Part shown: positions 10,176-20,294 of the stretch, piece after piece | How the letters are laid out: each line of letters begins with the position of its first letter | Position numbering within the stretch: the first letter of the stretch is position 1 | DNA from: Bartonella florencae | GTDB lineage: Bacteria > Pseudomonadota > Alphaproteobacteria > Rhizobiales > Rhizobiaceae | DNA length: 42,253 bases | Direction: 5' to 3' | Assembly (NCBI RefSeq): GCF_000312525.1 | Contig: NZ_HE997454.1 | Coordinates: 7,297-49,549, forward strand | Program-made: the position numbers and the translations under genes | Notes under the pieces: model-generated | What the model was told of the DNA's origin: nothing | What the model saw: the letters and a program-made list of their open reading frames with translations, nothing else | The model's database searches: none

Positions 10176-11174
10176 CTTTAATTTCCCTTATATGAAAGAA
10201 TGAGGAAGCTAAGAGTAGCTGGAAAGCCAGTTCATTTGCATCCAATTCAAAGCAAGTTGTTACTCAATTGACTTTTTCATTCCAGCTACAAGAAATATCT
10301 ATATAGAAAGTCGAGAATATGTTAGCATAGCCAAAATTGTTTATGATTTTTTATTTACCCCCTTAAAAAGTTTTTTTGTTTTTATCACCATAGGTCATAT
10401 ACAGAAAATACCTCTTAAGAATATCAGCACTCTTTATAAGATCAAAATAATAAAAAAACTATAAAACTTATAAAATTACCCTTACATATTTAATAAAATA
10501 GATTCTTAAAAAAATGAACAGTAAACGATTGTAATATAATAAAAAATATTGTATTAATTGCAGCTTGTTACCTATGATATTTTATAAAAAATTCAAAAAG
10601 TAATTACTGAGAAAAATTTAAAGATTTTTAAAATTTCTGATATTTCGATTAACGAGAAAACAGTAAATAATGGCTTTAGCTCCCTCGTTCTTCCAAATCT
10701 TAAAATTGCTTCGTCGAAACATCTAATTTTCTCGATATCTCATTTAAACTTTTCTTGATGAGCTATCTTCATTTCTAGTTCATAAGCAGATTTTCACTCA
10801 ACATAACTCTTACTCCACCTAAAATAAAAAGATGTACTTAAATTTATTAAGCTACTTTCTATCCAAATAAATTTCTTTTTTTCTATAGAAGCAGCTCGTA
10901 TTTTTATCTTAAGAGGCAATACTAGCATTGCTTTTCCCCCTAAGGCTGCACTTTTCATACCAGCTTTTAAGTTTGAATGCGGTGATAAATTGAAACGTAT
11001 TTTATAGAATCAAGATAAAAAATATTGTTCTGTTCTTAACCTTTACCCTCGCCTCCTCTTTCCTCAATAATGAGCATATCTTATAAATTATTGAAAAAAA
11101 TGCATACTTGCTTTTGTGTGTACTTTTGGCTATTACGCTCAAGCTAACTTTTGTTTAATTAATGTATAACCCAT
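10176..11174. other. Gene-poor gap before tRNA-Thr with weak coding scraps
   Basis: No supported gene. On the minus strand, 10681-10756 reads SLNEISRKLDVSTKQF before a stop, resembling a helix-turn-helix of a regulator or small-terminase type. At about 10820-10990 (minus) a frame of about 70 codons without a proper start reads SNLKAGMKSAALGGKAM. Both look like pieces of decayed genes and cannot be named. Confidence 0.3.
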
Positions 11175-11250
11175 GCCGCATTAGCTCAGTTGGTAGAGCA
11201 CATCATTCGTAATGATGGGGTCGCTGGTTCGAATCCGGCATGCGGCACCA
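11175..11250 (+). tRNA. tRNA-Thr (anticodon CGT)
   Basis: 76 nt including an encoded CCA. The acceptor stem GCCGCAT pairs fully with ATGCGGC. The D arm has TAGCTCAGTTGGTAGAGCA, the anticodon stem CATCA/TGATG encloses TTCGTAA with anticodon CGT reading ACG codons, and the T arm has GGTTCGAATCC. All cloverleaf parts are present. tRNA genes are common integration sites, and the decayed mobile region lies directly upstream. I see no displaced copy of the tRNA 3' end in the window. Confidence 0.97.
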
Positions 11251-12030
11251 TTTAACCAGCAAAGTTAGTAAATGATAAGTTGTTACTTTTAATTTTAAAG
11301 CTCCTCATCATTTACCTTTTGCTATAGAATTGAAGCACGCATTGTATGCTGTAGAAATTGTTAGCCGATCCACCTTAATTATGGAGAGCACTGCCTAAAA
11401 AACTCCTTTTAACTGTGAGGCAATTCAACAAAACTAATGCAATAAAGATTCTTACACCTATCATTCAGACTGTTATATGATTTTAATGCATGACACCGTT
11501 AAAACCGTTAAATATGTGTCTAGAAGCTGTATTTGTTCATCAACAAAAGCTCTAGAAAAATTATAAATTCAGTTTATCAAATAGTTATAACTATGCTAAA
11601 TAACACTTATTCTTTTTGGTATTTTTGTTTCTCGCATTGAGTTTTCTATGTCTTGTGCTCTAAAATGGTGACAATTGTAATGTGAACTCGATGATTAATA
11701 GCAATAGTATATTTCTTAAATGCACATAGGCTAAAAGTAGTCTATTTTGGAAAATTTAGTAATCCTGCAGTTTGTTTTTAATTCAATAACTGTTTATGAG
11801 ATTTTCTCATTAAAGGGTTATATTGCACTATTAAATGTGATAACTTTTGTTCCTAATTTTCTTTTTTCCTATAGTGTGAGCAGGTTATCAGCAATTTACC
11901 GATTTAATTTATCCAGTTTGTATCTGTAATTTAAAAATGTGGAGAATAGATTTTATTATTATATAATTTAAAAAGGGATATTTTACTTAAGTATAAAAAT
12001 ATTGCCCGCTTTGAGAAAAAATAAATATAA
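11251..12030. other. Gap between tRNA-Thr and the EVE-domain gene
   Basis: No supported gene. A 60-codon TTG-started hydrophobic frame at 11747-11929 has no family features. Confidence 0.35.
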
Positions 12031-12450
12031 ATGAAACATTGGATAGCTGTAATTTCTCGAGATCATGCACGCATTGCAGTTGAATTTGGCTTTTTGCAAG
12101 TCTGTCACGGTAAAGCTGGACCTCTTCGAAAAACATCTAAGGGAGATGAAGTTTTTATTTACTGTCCACGGTGCAAAATGGGCACTGGACAAATTCTGCA
12201 AACAATAGAGTTTCAAGGTATATTTAAGGATAATCAGATTTATCAAGTCGAGCAAATGCCTCATTTCACACCTTTTCGAAAAGATGTCATTTTTCATAAA
12301 CACGCACAATCTGTTGTCTTAAAAGAAATTCAAGGTCTTAATTTTTTAACCAACCCTCATTGGGGAATGTTGGCGCAAAGAGGTTTTTTTGAAATTACAG
12401 TCTACGATGCCGTCAAAATCCGTGAAGCAATGGGGATTTATAATGGCTAA
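12031..12450 (+). CDS. EVE domain-containing protein (UPF0310 type)
   Basis: 139 residues, the length of a stand-alone EVE domain. It opens KHWIAVISRDHARIAVEFGF, followed by QVCHGKAGPLRKTSKGDEVF and YCPR, the typical N-terminal half of UPF0310 proteins (W-I-x-V, then H-G/K...P...GD). The second half has YQVEQMPHFTPFRKD and ends with NPHWGMLAQRGFFEI, the usual 'FGM...R.GF.EI'. EVE domains are related to YTH/PUA folds and bind modified bases in RNA or DNA. The specific substrate here is unknown. It stands alone in a gene-poor area; Shine-Dalgarno is weak. Confidence 0.85.
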   Translation: MKHWIAVISRDHARIAVEFGFLQVCHGKAGPLRKTSKGDEVFIYCPRCKMGTGQILQTIEFQGIFKDNQIYQVEQMPHFTPFRKDVIFHKHAQSVVLKEIQGLNFLTNPHWGMLAQRGFFEITVYDAVKIREAMGIYNG

Positions 12451-12698
12451 TACTTCAACTGTTTTGGTTATTTTTTGTTTTTGATCAAGTATCTCAAAAA
12501 AGGTTCATTTGAATTCGTTGCATGAGAGCATGATTTAAAGTTATAGATTTCTATCATTTTACTTTTTGCTATGACATTGCTGTTGAAAATTGAACAGCAA
12601 TAGAAAGAAGTTTTTTAAATTTAAAAGTTTCTTTTGACCTAAATATTTTATATTTAGTCCATGAAATAAAATTTATTGTAAAATAAAGGGGAACTTTC

Positions 12699-13148
12699 AT
12701 GTTTAAATGGATACATAGAGAGGAAATTAATACAGAAGCAAGTGCTGAGCAAATTTGGGCTATGTGGGAAGATGTAACAACTTGGCCTTGTTGGGACCAT
12801 GAACTTGAATGGGTAGAACTTTCTGGTGCTTTCAAAGCAGGGACGGCAGGACAAATGAAGCCTAAAAAAGTACCAAAAGTAACTTTTATACTTGATAAAG
12901 TTATGAAAAATGTTTGCTTCTCCAACTATGCTAAACTTCCTTTTACGCATATCCGTTTTAATCATGAATATGTTCTTTCAACAGAGTCTGGCTTTTTAAA
13001 AAACAAAATTCGTCATACGGTAGCCATGTCTGGCTTACTTGCTCCCTTATTTGGGATGATTATTGGCACAAAAATTAAACAACACCTCCGCGATGCGATG
13101 ATTGAAATGAACCGTCAAGCTCTTACTGGCAACAAAACTCTCTCATAG
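12699..13148 (+). CDS. SRPBCC (START-like) family protein
   Basis: 149 residues. It has the polyketide-cyclase/dehydrase (SRPBCC) pattern: EEINTEASAEQIWAMWEDVT (the beta1-alpha1 part, usually 'I.A.pe.VW....D...W..W'), TWPCWDHELEWVEL, GAFKAGTAGQMKPK, and a C-terminal helix ending HLRDAMIEMNRQAL. This fold forms a hydrophobic pocket for lipids or other small molecules; no ligand can be deduced. The ATG is preceded by AAAGGGGAA at a good distance. It is a single gene with long flanking gaps. Confidence 0.82.
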   Translation: MFKWIHREEINTEASAEQIWAMWEDVTTWPCWDHELEWVELSGAFKAGTAGQMKPKKVPKVTFILDKVMKNVCFSNYAKLPFTHIRFNHEYVLSTESGFLKNKIRHTVAMSGLLAPLFGMIIGTKIKQHLRDAMIEMNRQALTGNKTLS

Positions 13149-13940
13149 TCATGCTTAATTTATGAGGAAAACTAATTTTGTTCAAATAGAAATGGTATAG
13201 ATGTTACAGCCTGTGTGAAAATTAAGTCTTTGAATTATGGCTACTGTATAAACCACTCACAAAGCAATTTGAAGGCATTTGTTTAAACTTCAAAAAGCCA
13301 TTGTGTAAGATCGCTTTTATTTTCAAACTTTTATAAAAATGTTTCATTTTATTTTATAATGAAGAAAGCTGTAGCTATTAATTGTAGTTTTATCAGAATT
13401 TTTAAAAACCAATAAATTTTTTTGGTAAACTCTTTTAGAAAATGTAAAGTTGCAATTCTCCTCTATAAAAATTGCCTAGCTTCATTGGATATATCTCTTC
13501 AAAAAATGATTGATTTTTTATATACTAAGATGTCTCGTTCAGGCAAAATATTTTTCTCTCTTCTCAAAAGATGATAAACTCTTATTCTTCTAGAGCTCAT
13601 TGAATCCGATATTCCGATTTTTCAACTCAATAGAAGAATGAAAAGAGAAGAATTCAATTAAACTTTTCTGTTTAATTAACGCTCAACTTCACCATGATAT
13701 ACTAAGAAAAGGTTAAATGCTCTTCATTTGTATTCTACCGTACAGAGAAAGAATAATATAATGACTATTTATTTCAATAACTATGGAAAGGTGCCTGTCC
13801 TGGCATCATGTATGCAGAGTCTAAAGGAATTTATAAAGGCTTCTTGGAATAAAATTATAACCCAAAGTGATCTTGTATATTTTCTATATTTTTGTATCTC
13901 CTTCACAAAATTATTGTGTTTATAAGGAAAAAACTCATAA
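13149..13940. other. Gap after the SRPBCC gene
   Basis: No supported gene. A 65-codon frame at 13728-13925 (internal start MTIYFNNYGKVPVLASCMQS at 13761) is unrecognised and probably not coding. Confidence 0.35.
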
Positions 13941-14123
13941 GCATCACGAGGGAAGTATTATAGTGAAGTATTTCTTCCACTTGTGAGAATTAAAGAATGT
14001 GATAGGAGCAATAACACGAAGATTGGTTTAGCACTTAGCGGCCTAGAGGTATGTGGTTTAAGGTATCTGCCAATTATTAGAACACTTGAATATTTGAGCT
14101 CAAAGCTAGGTATCATTGTATGA
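13941..14123 (+). pseudogene. Remnant resembling the start of a patatin-like phospholipase
   Basis: An open stretch without a start codon reads FLPLVRIKECDRSNNTKIGL, then ALSGLEVCGLRYLPIIRTLE and a stop at 14121-14123. KIGLALSG...GL..LPIIR.LE aligns with the beginning of bacterial patatins ('IGLALSGGGARGLAH...LRALEE'). The glycine-rich oxyanion loop is damaged (GLEVCG for GGGARG) and nothing of the Ser-Asp dyad region follows. It lies upstream of tldE and is not expressed as a functional enzyme. Confidence 0.5.
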
Positions 14124-14388
14124 TTTTCTCTTTTTGAGATTATTAAGTGCGGATTTAGCTTGTGTCATAATATGAAGTCTATTGTAATGGTGGGAGCTAA
14201 AAAAATTGAGAACATATTGCACCTTTTTGAAAAGACGCTAAAAGGAAAATTATTTAATTCATTGAAGGAAAAAAGTGCGTTAATGACGCATATTTTTTCA
14301 TTGATTAAGTATATTAAGATTTACATTTTGTATAAATTTGCCAAATTGCTTACCCATAGTTTATGATTAGCACTTAAGGGAGTCCATA

Positions 14389-15720
14389 ATGACTGACAAA
14401 AACCAGATTGATAAAGCTGCTTCATTGGTTGAATCAGCAAAGCGTTCTGGGGCAGATGCTGCTGATGCTATTATCATTCGTACATATTCTACTAGTGTAT
14501 CGGTGCGTTTTGGGAAAGTCGAATCGACAGAGGCATCAGAGAGCAATGATTTTACATTAAGGGTTTTTGTCGGCAAAAAAGTAGCAAGTGTTTCTGCTAA
14601 TTTAGCAGCTTATCCGCAAGAACTCGCAGAACGTGCTGTTGCGATGGCAAAGGCTTCTCCTGACAGTTTATTTGAAGGTTTGGCAAACAAAGAATCCTTA
14701 GTTAAAAATCCTAAAGAACTTGATCTTTTTGATGATTTTGTTCCACATAGTCATTTTCTAACAGAAGATGCTTTAAAGATAGAAGCAGCAGCCCTTGATG
14801 TTAAAGGAGTGAGCAATTCTGGTGGAGCCTCTACAGCTTACGGTCATAGTGGATTTGTTCTTGTGACCAGCGATGGTTTTTGTGGCGCATATCGTTCTAG
14901 TGGGTTTTCACGTTCTTGTAGTGCCTTGGCTGGTGAGGGCACAGCAATGGAGCGGGATTATGATTATACAACTGCCTTACATTTTTCTGATCTAGAAGCA
15001 CCAGAAACCGTGGGAAAAAATGCAGGTATTGGAGCCGTTCGTCGTTTGGGAGCAGTTCGTGCTGCAACAGGAACTGTAGATGTTATTTTTGATCCGCGTA
15101 CGGCTCGTGGAATCGCTGGCCATATTGCATCTATGGTTAATGGAGCATCTGTAGCACGCAAAACAAGTCTCTTACAAAATCTCTTAGGCAAAGCCGTAAT
15201 GAAACCAGATGTTAATGTGACAGATCAGCCTTTGCGATTGCGTGGAAATGCTTCCCGCCCTTTCGATGGAGAGGGAGTAGAAGGACAAGCATTAAATATC
15301 ATTGAAAACGGTATTTTAAAAAACTGGCTTCTTTCTTCATCTTCAGCACGTGAATTAGGGCTTAAAACCAATGGTCACGGTGTGCGTTCAGCGTCATTGG
15401 TCCAACCGTCTAGTACCAATTTTGCTATTGAACCGAGTTTAATACCGCCTCATGATATGATAAAAAATTTGCGAAATGGATTTTATGTCACAGAATTATT
15501 TGGACATGGTGTTGATTTTGTTACGGGGCAGTATAGTCGTGGTGCTTCTGGTTTTTGGATTGAAAATGGTGAACTCGCTTATCCGGTAAGCGAAGTGACG
15601 TTAGGTTCCAATTTGCTTCATATGTTAGCACATTTAACACCTGCAAACGATATTGATCGGCGTTATGGTACAGCAGCTCCAACATTATTAATTGAAGGAA
15701 TGACACTTGCAGGAAAATAA
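14389..15720 (+). CDS. pmbA: TldE/PmbA family protein
   Basis: 443 residues, the usual size of PmbA/TldE. Together with TldD it forms a metallopeptidase complex; TldE is the partner subunit that lacks the HExxxH zinc motif, and none is seen here. Landmarks are VRFGKVESTEASESNDFTLR near residue 40, the DVIFDPRTARGIAGHI segment at about 225-240, GEGVEGQALNIIENGILKNW, and the C-terminal SRGASGFWIENGELAYPVSE typical of the family. A Shine-Dalgarno sequence (GGGAG) lies about 9 nt before the ATG. The next gene begins inside its last codons. TldD is not in the window. In enterobacteria the complex matures microcin B17 and affects CcdA turnover; here its substrate is unknown. Confidence 0.92.
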   Translation: MTDKNQIDKAASLVESAKRSGADAADAIIIRTYSTSVSVRFGKVESTEASESNDFTLRVFVGKKVASVSANLAAYPQELAERAVAMAKASPDSLFEGLANKESLVKNPKELDLFDDFVPHSHFLTEDALKIEAAALDVKGVSNSGGASTAYGHSGFVLVTSDGFCGAYRSSGFSRSCSALAGEGTAMERDYDYTTALHFSDLEAPETVGKNAGIGAVRRLGAVRAATGTVDVIFDPRTARGIAGHIASMVNGASVARKTSLLQNLLGKAVMKPDVNVTDQPLRLRGNASRPFDGEGVEGQALNIIENGILKNWLLSSSSARELGLKTNGHGVRSASLVQPSSTNFAIEPSLIPPHDMIKNLRNGFYVTELFGHGVDFVTGQYSRGASGFWIENGELAYPVSEVTLGSNLLHMLAHLTPANDIDRRYGTAAPTLLIEGMTLAGK

Positions 15721-16510
15721 CACACATCACTCTTCTGACCTAAATCTCTTGCTTGATGTTTGTCGAGAAGCAGGGGATCTAGCAATGAGGTATTTTGGAT
15801 GTGCGTTGAACGTTTGGATGAAAGAAGGCAATTCACCAGTCAGTGAAGCAGACCTTGCAGTTGATCGCTTTTTAAAGGAAAAGCTACTTAAAGCACGCCC
15901 CAATTATGGATGGATTTCAGAAGAAACAAAAGATGATCGGGAACAAAAAATCTATGAACGCTCTTTTGTGGTTGACCCTATTGATGGAACGCGGGGGTTT
16001 CTTTCTGGCAGCAGTTATTGGTGTATTTCCATTGCTATTATTGAGAACAGGCGCCCTATCGTAGGTGTTGTGCAATGTCCAGCTAAGGAAGATGTTTATG
16101 CCGCTGTTGCTGGTAGAGGTGCAACATTAAATGGTACAAAGCTTTCTCTTTTGGCACAGCAAATTAATAGTACGTGTAAAATCTCAATTGATAAATCATT
16201 AGCACAAAAATTGCCGAAAGATTTTTGTAGTAAAGTCAATTTTTATCGCCATATTCCTTCCCTTGCCTATCGTATCGTTCTTGTTGCTCAAAATGAGATC
16301 GATATTGTGTTGGTTCGTCCGAATTGTTATGCATGGGATATTGCTGCAGCTGATCTTATTTTACAGGAATGTGGAGGATGTTTTCTATCGCTTGATACAG
16401 CTTTACTCTCTTACGGAAGAGAACCTTATCAATATGGTATTTTAGTTGCTGGTAAAAATAATTGCTGTCAAGATATGATAGATATTGTTCGTCAAGCAAA
16501 GTTCGTTTAA
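15707..16510 (+). CDS. Inositol-monophosphatase family protein (CysQ-like)
   Basis: 267 residues; a Mg-dependent, Li-sensitive type sugar or nucleotide phosphatase. Metal-site motifs are intact: WISEET (Glu pair about 72-73), VVDPIDGTRGFLSG (D90, D93) and WDIAAADLILQECGG near residue 205. The DPIDGTRGF form fits the 3'(2'),5'-bisphosphate nucleotidase/CysQ branch as well as histidinol- or inositol-phosphatases, so the substrate is open. It starts with TTG at 15707, inside the end of tldE with a 14-bp overlap; a later start would remove the first helix. It is co-transcribed with tldE and followed by the DUF4170 gene. Confidence 0.85.
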   Translation: MQENNTHHSSDLNLLLDVCREAGDLAMRYFGCALNVWMKEGNSPVSEADLAVDRFLKEKLLKARPNYGWISEETKDDREQKIYERSFVVDPIDGTRGFLSGSSYWCISIAIIENRRPIVGVVQCPAKEDVYAAVAGRGATLNGTKLSLLAQQINSTCKISIDKSLAQKLPKDFCSKVNFYRHIPSLAYRIVLVAQNEIDIVLVRPNCYAWDIAAADLILQECGGCFLSLDTALLSYGREPYQYGILVAGKNNCCQDMIDIVRQAKFV

Positions 16511-16555
16511 TCACATAAAAATACACTAAAATCTCTGAATAAATATGGAGGCTCT

Positions 16556-16792
16556 ATGATTGAAGATAGTGAAAAAAAACAATGCTTGTATCTTGTATTT
16601 GGTGGAGAATTAAGAAATCTCAATAGTAATCAATTTAAAAATATTGATGATTTAGATGTAGTCGGTATTTTTCCAGATTACCAATCTGCTCAAGAAGCAT
16701 GGCAAGCGAAAGCACAAAGTAGCGTAGACAATGCGTTACAACGTTATTACATCGTAGACTTGCACCGCCTTCTTGATGCCGAAAATGCGTAA
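16556..16792 (+). CDS. DUF4170 domain-containing small protein
   Basis: 78 residues spanning the whole DUF4170 domain: CLYLVFGGELRNLNSNQFKN, DVVGIFPDYQSAQEAWQAKA, and DNALQRYYIVDLHRLL. The family is a short alphaproteobacterial protein of unknown function usually found beside waaA and an IMPase-like gene, as here. The ATG at 16556 has GGAGG 6 nt upstream (TATGGAGGCTCT), a strong ribosome binding site. No signal peptide or membrane segment. Confidence 0.88.
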   Translation: MIEDSEKKQCLYLVFGGELRNLNSNQFKNIDDLDVVGIFPDYQSAQEAWQAKAQSSVDNALQRYYIVDLHRLLDAENA

Positions 16793-17579
16793 TACGTAAT
16801 AAAATTTGAACACTCGATCGTTATTTTCTTAAACAGATGAATGAGTAGAAAGATTGGATTTTTCTAGCTTCAATAGAAAGATGAATGAAAATATTCATAA
16901 AAAAATACGTGTTTTTAGCAAGGAAATCAATATTCTCTCATAAAAACATGGACTTTATGGCTCGTTTGTATTTTGTTGATGAGATAAGGGGGCAATTAAA
17001 AGCCTGAGATAATATTATAAAAGTATCAAGTGCTTATAATCTGTTTCTTATCACTTTTTTATAGGAATTAATGTCATAAAGATCCTTTCTTTATTCTCAA
17101 AATGAAAGGGTTATTGTTTTATTCATTCAGAAATGAAAGTTCCTTCTTGCAAAAAGGTCAAAACTTAAATTTGTTTATGGTTTGAAAAGATAAAGTGAAA
17201 TATTTTATGTTCCCATGGATATGAAAGTCTCTAAGACACAAAATGCACTCTATCTAAAATATTATAATTTTGGATATAAAGCATATAAAATGAGAAAAAT
17301 AATTATTTTATTAGCCAAATTATTTACCTGTCCTATCATAATTTGTGTACATGCATTTTCATCGGAGAGGATTCTTGAAAAAACATAGCATAGAGCTGCG
17401 AACTGCACTTCTATTTTCCAAATCATTCTCTATAAAGTGAGGTACTTTTTGCTGCCTAAAATATGAAGGATATTTCACTATTCGATAAAAAAACCAGTAT
17501 TTTAACACAAGGTGAGAAATTATTTAATAGAATAAAGTTTACAAACATCTCACAATAGATGAATGGGGTAGTTTTAATA
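16793..17579. other. Long gap before waaA, with one possible micro-gene
   Basis: About 790 bp. A 57-codon frame at 17215-17388 contains an internal start MRKIIILLAKLFTCPIIICV followed by HAFSSERILEKT and a stop. It looks like a signal peptide with almost no mature protein, so it is either a tiny exported peptide or the beginning of a truncated gene. Nothing else is recognisable. The waaA promoter should lie near the 3' end of this stretch. Confidence 0.35.
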
Positions 17580-18887
17580 ATGGAACTAAAGGCACGAGCG
17601 GCTTTTTTAATCTATCGGATGGTTGGCTTTTGCTTACGTCCTATTGTACCTTTTTATTTGTTTCTTCGTACTATGCGTGGAAAAGAGGAGCGAGGACGTC
17701 AAAAAGAACGTTTGGGGAAGAGCCATAAAGCGCGACCTCAAGGCCCGCTCATTTGGTTGCATGCGGCAAGTGTTGGAGAAACACTTGCTCTTGTGCCACT
17801 TATTGATCGCATTTTATCATTGAAAATGAGTGTATTGTTGACAAGCTGTACTGTAACCTCCTCTTCTCTTATGAAAAAAAAATTTGGTAATCGGTTAATT
17901 CATCAATATGCTCCATTGGATTTAGATTTGGCAGTGCGCCGTTTTCTTAATCATTGGAAACCTGACTTAGCGTTGATTTGTGAGTCAGAGATTTGGCCTG
18001 TGCGTATTAAAGAACTTGCTAAAATGCATATTCCGCAGATTTGGGTTAATGCCCATATGTCTAAACGTTCTTTTCAAGCTTGGCAAAAATACCCTGTTCT
18101 TGCCAATTATATTTTTAAGAATATTGATCTGGCTATTGCTCAGAATAACAGAGATGTCACTTATTACCATGCCCTTGGGGTAAAATCTGTTGCGCTTTCT
18201 GGTAATCTTAAGGCTGATGTTGTACCAGTTGAAGATCAAACTTTACTTACACATTACCGTAATGCTCTCGGTAATCGTCCAGTTTGGGCTGCTGTTTCAA
18301 CCCACGAAGGGGAAGAAGAAATCGCTTTTGAAGTCCATAGGATTCTTAAAGATTATTTGCCAGATTTATTGACAATCATCGTGCCCCGTCATCCTGAACG
18401 CTTAGAAGATCTTATCAAAAAGTGCAATAATAAGAATTTGCGTTTTGTTCGTAGAAGCAGCAATGTTGTTCCAGATGCAAATACAGATATTTTATGGGGC
18501 GATACAATTGGGGAAATGGGACTTTTTCTTCGCTTATCAAAAGCCTCTTTTATTGGGAAATCGTTATGTGGAGATGGTGGGCACAATCCATTGGAGCTGG
18601 CTTTATTTGGTTCAGCTATTTTGACAGGACCTCATGTCTCAAATTTTCAAGAAATGTTTGAACAATTCTTAACGCATGAAGCAGCATATATGATTCAAGA
18701 TACAAAACAGCTTGCGATTCAAGTGTATAAGCTTTTAACAGATGAAATATTACGACAAGAAATGACAAATAAAGCCTATGAAATTGCAACAGGTATGACG
18801 GGTGCACTTGAGCGTACATTACAAATTCTTGAGCCGTTTTTACAACCTCTTGTCATACAAAGGGGTTTGTCTCAACATAGAGGATAG
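17580..18887 (+). CDS. waaA: 3-deoxy-D-manno-octulosonic acid (Kdo) transferase
   Basis: Transfers Kdo from CMP-Kdo to lipid IVA at the inner face of the cytoplasmic membrane, starting the LPS core. About 435 residues from the ATG at 17580, which has GGGGT 10 nt upstream; another ATG lies at 17559. An N-terminal membrane-associated helix is followed by [20 protein letters not shown] (the conserved acceptor-side Glu in SVGE), [36 protein letters not shown] and the C-terminal GT-B donor motif [20 protein letters not shown]. It ends 2 bp before lpxK, so the two lipid A enzymes are translated from one mRNA. Whether one or two Kdo are added cannot be told. Confidence 0.95.
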   Translation: MELKARAAFLIYRMVGFCLRPIVPFYLFLRTMRGKEERGRQKERLGKSHKARPQGPLIWLHAASVGETLALVPLIDRILSLKMSVLLTSCTVTSSSLMKKKFGNRLIHQYAPLDLDLAVRRFLNHWKPDLALICESEIWPVRIKELAKMHIPQIWVNAHMSKRSFQAWQKYPVLANYIFKNIDLAIAQNNRDVTYYHALGVKSVALSGNLKADVVPVEDQTLLTHYRNALGNRPVWAAVSTHEGEEEIAFEVHRILKDYLPDLLTIIVPRHPERLEDLIKKCNNKNLRFVRRSSNVVPDANTDILWGDTIGEMGLFLRLSKASFIGKSLCGDGGHNPLELALFGSAILTGPHVSNFQEMFEQFLTHEAAYMIQDTKQLAIQVYKLLTDEILRQEMTNKAYEIATGMTGALERTLQILEPFLQPLVIQRGLSQHRG

Positions 18888-18889
18888 CT

Positions 18890-19909
18890 ATGCACATAAG
18901 CGCACCGTATTTTTGGTGGAAAAATAAAAGCTTTTTGCGTTTTTTGTTAACTCCAGTTTCGTGGATTTATGGTTATTTTTCACGCCGCCGCATGGCAAAA
19001 CAGCCCCCTATTATTGATCTTCCGGTTTTATGTATTGGCAATTTTACATGTGGTGGTGCTGGTAAAACACCTGTTGTCATTGCTTTTGCCAAAACGGCTA
19101 AAGAACTTGGTTTCGTGCCTGGTGTTGTCTCACGTGGATATGGTGGGAACATTAAGAAAGTACATCTTGTCAATGAAAAATATGATAATGCGCGCGATGT
19201 TGGAGATGAAGCACTTTTACTTGCACGACATGCTTTTGTTGCCATATCAGCCGATCGTTATGCAGCAGCAAGGCGGCTTAAACAAGAAGGATGTAATCTG
19301 ATTTTAATGGATGATGGGTTTCAAAGCCGCCGTCTTTACATGGACTATGCATTACTTGTTGTGGATGCAATGCGTGGTTTTGGTAATGGAGCCGTTTTTC
19401 CAGCAGGACCTTTGCGTGCGCCATTCAAAACACAGCTTTCTCTCACGGACAGTGTTTTACTGATTGGTCATTTAGATGCGTGTGATAAAATTGCTTTTCT
19501 TATCAGACGTGCTGGAAAAACTTTGCATCATGCACAGCTTAAATCATTCGCCTCTAATGAGGTTGCAGGAAAATCATTTTTGGCATTTGCAGGTATTGGC
19601 AATCCAGATAAATTTTTTAAATCTGTTAAAGATCTTTCTGGTCATGTCGTACAAACTTACTCTTATCCTGACCATTACTTTTTTTCCGATAAAGATTTAA
19701 AAAAACTTGTCGAAAAAGCTGAAAGGCAAAATTTATGGCTGGCAACAACTGCTAAGGATTATACACGTATACAAACAAGCAATCTGCAAAAAGATTTAAA
19801 AAATCTGATTGTCTTTGATGTTAAAGTTGATTTTGTTCAAAAAGATTTCTGCCATATGCTGCTTGAAGAGGTCATGTCTCGTTTTAAAAAACGCAAACCT
19901 CTTCTCTAA
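18890..19909 (+). CDS. lpxK: Tetraacyldisaccharide 4'-kinase
   Basis: Phosphorylates the 4' position of the lipid A disaccharide to give lipid IVA, the substrate of the upstream enzyme WaaA. 339 residues, normal length. The P-loop reads [12 protein letters not shown] (residues 50-61), followed by VSRGYGGN, the catalytic-site region [10 protein letters not shown], and [13 protein letters not shown] with the conserved DDGFQ. The N-terminal helix anchors it to the membrane. The ATG at 18890 follows GAGGATAGCT directly after the waaA stop. DUF2093 lies convergently 28 bp downstream. Confidence 0.96.
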   Translation: MHISAPYFWWKNKSFLRFLLTPVSWIYGYFSRRRMAKQPPIIDLPVLCIGNFTCGGAGKTPVVIAFAKTAKELGFVPGVVSRGYGGNIKKVHLVNEKYDNARDVGDEALLLARHAFVAISADRYAAARRLKQEGCNLILMDDGFQSRRLYMDYALLVVDAMRGFGNGAVFPAGPLRAPFKTQLSLTDSVLLIGHLDACDKIAFLIRRAGKTLHHAQLKSFASNEVAGKSFLAFAGIGNPDKFFKSVKDLSGHVVQTYSYPDHYFFSDKDLKKLVEKAERQNLWLATTAKDYTRIQTSNLQKDLKNLIVFDVKVDFVQKDFCHMLLEEVMSRFKKRKPLL

Positions 19910-19936
19910 AGAACTCAATTTATAATTTTTAATCGG

Positions 19937-20173
19937 TTACTTTTTTTGTGTTGTTAATAATTGGCTGAGATATGGATTACACTCAAGTTCGCGATGATAG
20001 GAAATTTCACAACTCGCATATGCTTCTTGGCGGTGGTGATTCCAATATTTTAAATCGTCTATTGGGATTTTTTGTCCACTGATAGCACAAAGAGTGTAAG
20101 TTCCATATTCTACGATTTTATATCCATTATTGGTATAATGAATTTTCGCCTCGCGTTCATCACTAGAAAACAT
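19937..20173 (-). CDS. DUF2093 domain-containing small protein
   Basis: 78 residues. The domain is complete: EAKIHYTNNGYKIVEYGTYT, CAISGQKIPIDDLKYWNHHR, QEAYASCEISYHR. DUF2093 is a short, soluble alphaproteobacterial protein of unknown function. The C-A-x-x-G-x-x-I segment has a single Cys here, so a zinc finger is not obvious. It is convergent with lpxK and points the same way as mutL, with 122 bp between them. Confidence 0.87.
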   Translation of the reverse strand: MFSSDEREAKIHYTNNGYKIVEYGTYTLCAISGQKIPIDDLKYWNHHRQEAYASCEISYHRELECNPYLSQLLTTQKK

Positions 20174-20294
20174 CCTTTACATTACCTTTCTACTTTTTTG
20201 AAAGATTACACAAGTTAAAGTGCCATAAGACGCCTTATAAAGTCGAGAGTGAATTTAAAAATATTTCTTTCTTGCCAAAGTGGTGAAGTGTGAT

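Noticed and set aside
13728-13925. 65-codon frame considered as a DUF1127-type small protein
   Set aside because: The characteristic Arg-rich 'L...D..L.DIG' pattern is missing.
14160-14366. 68-codon plus-strand frame just before tldE
   Set aside because: Starts with TTG without a ribosome site, AT-driven composition, no family; probably untranslated leader.
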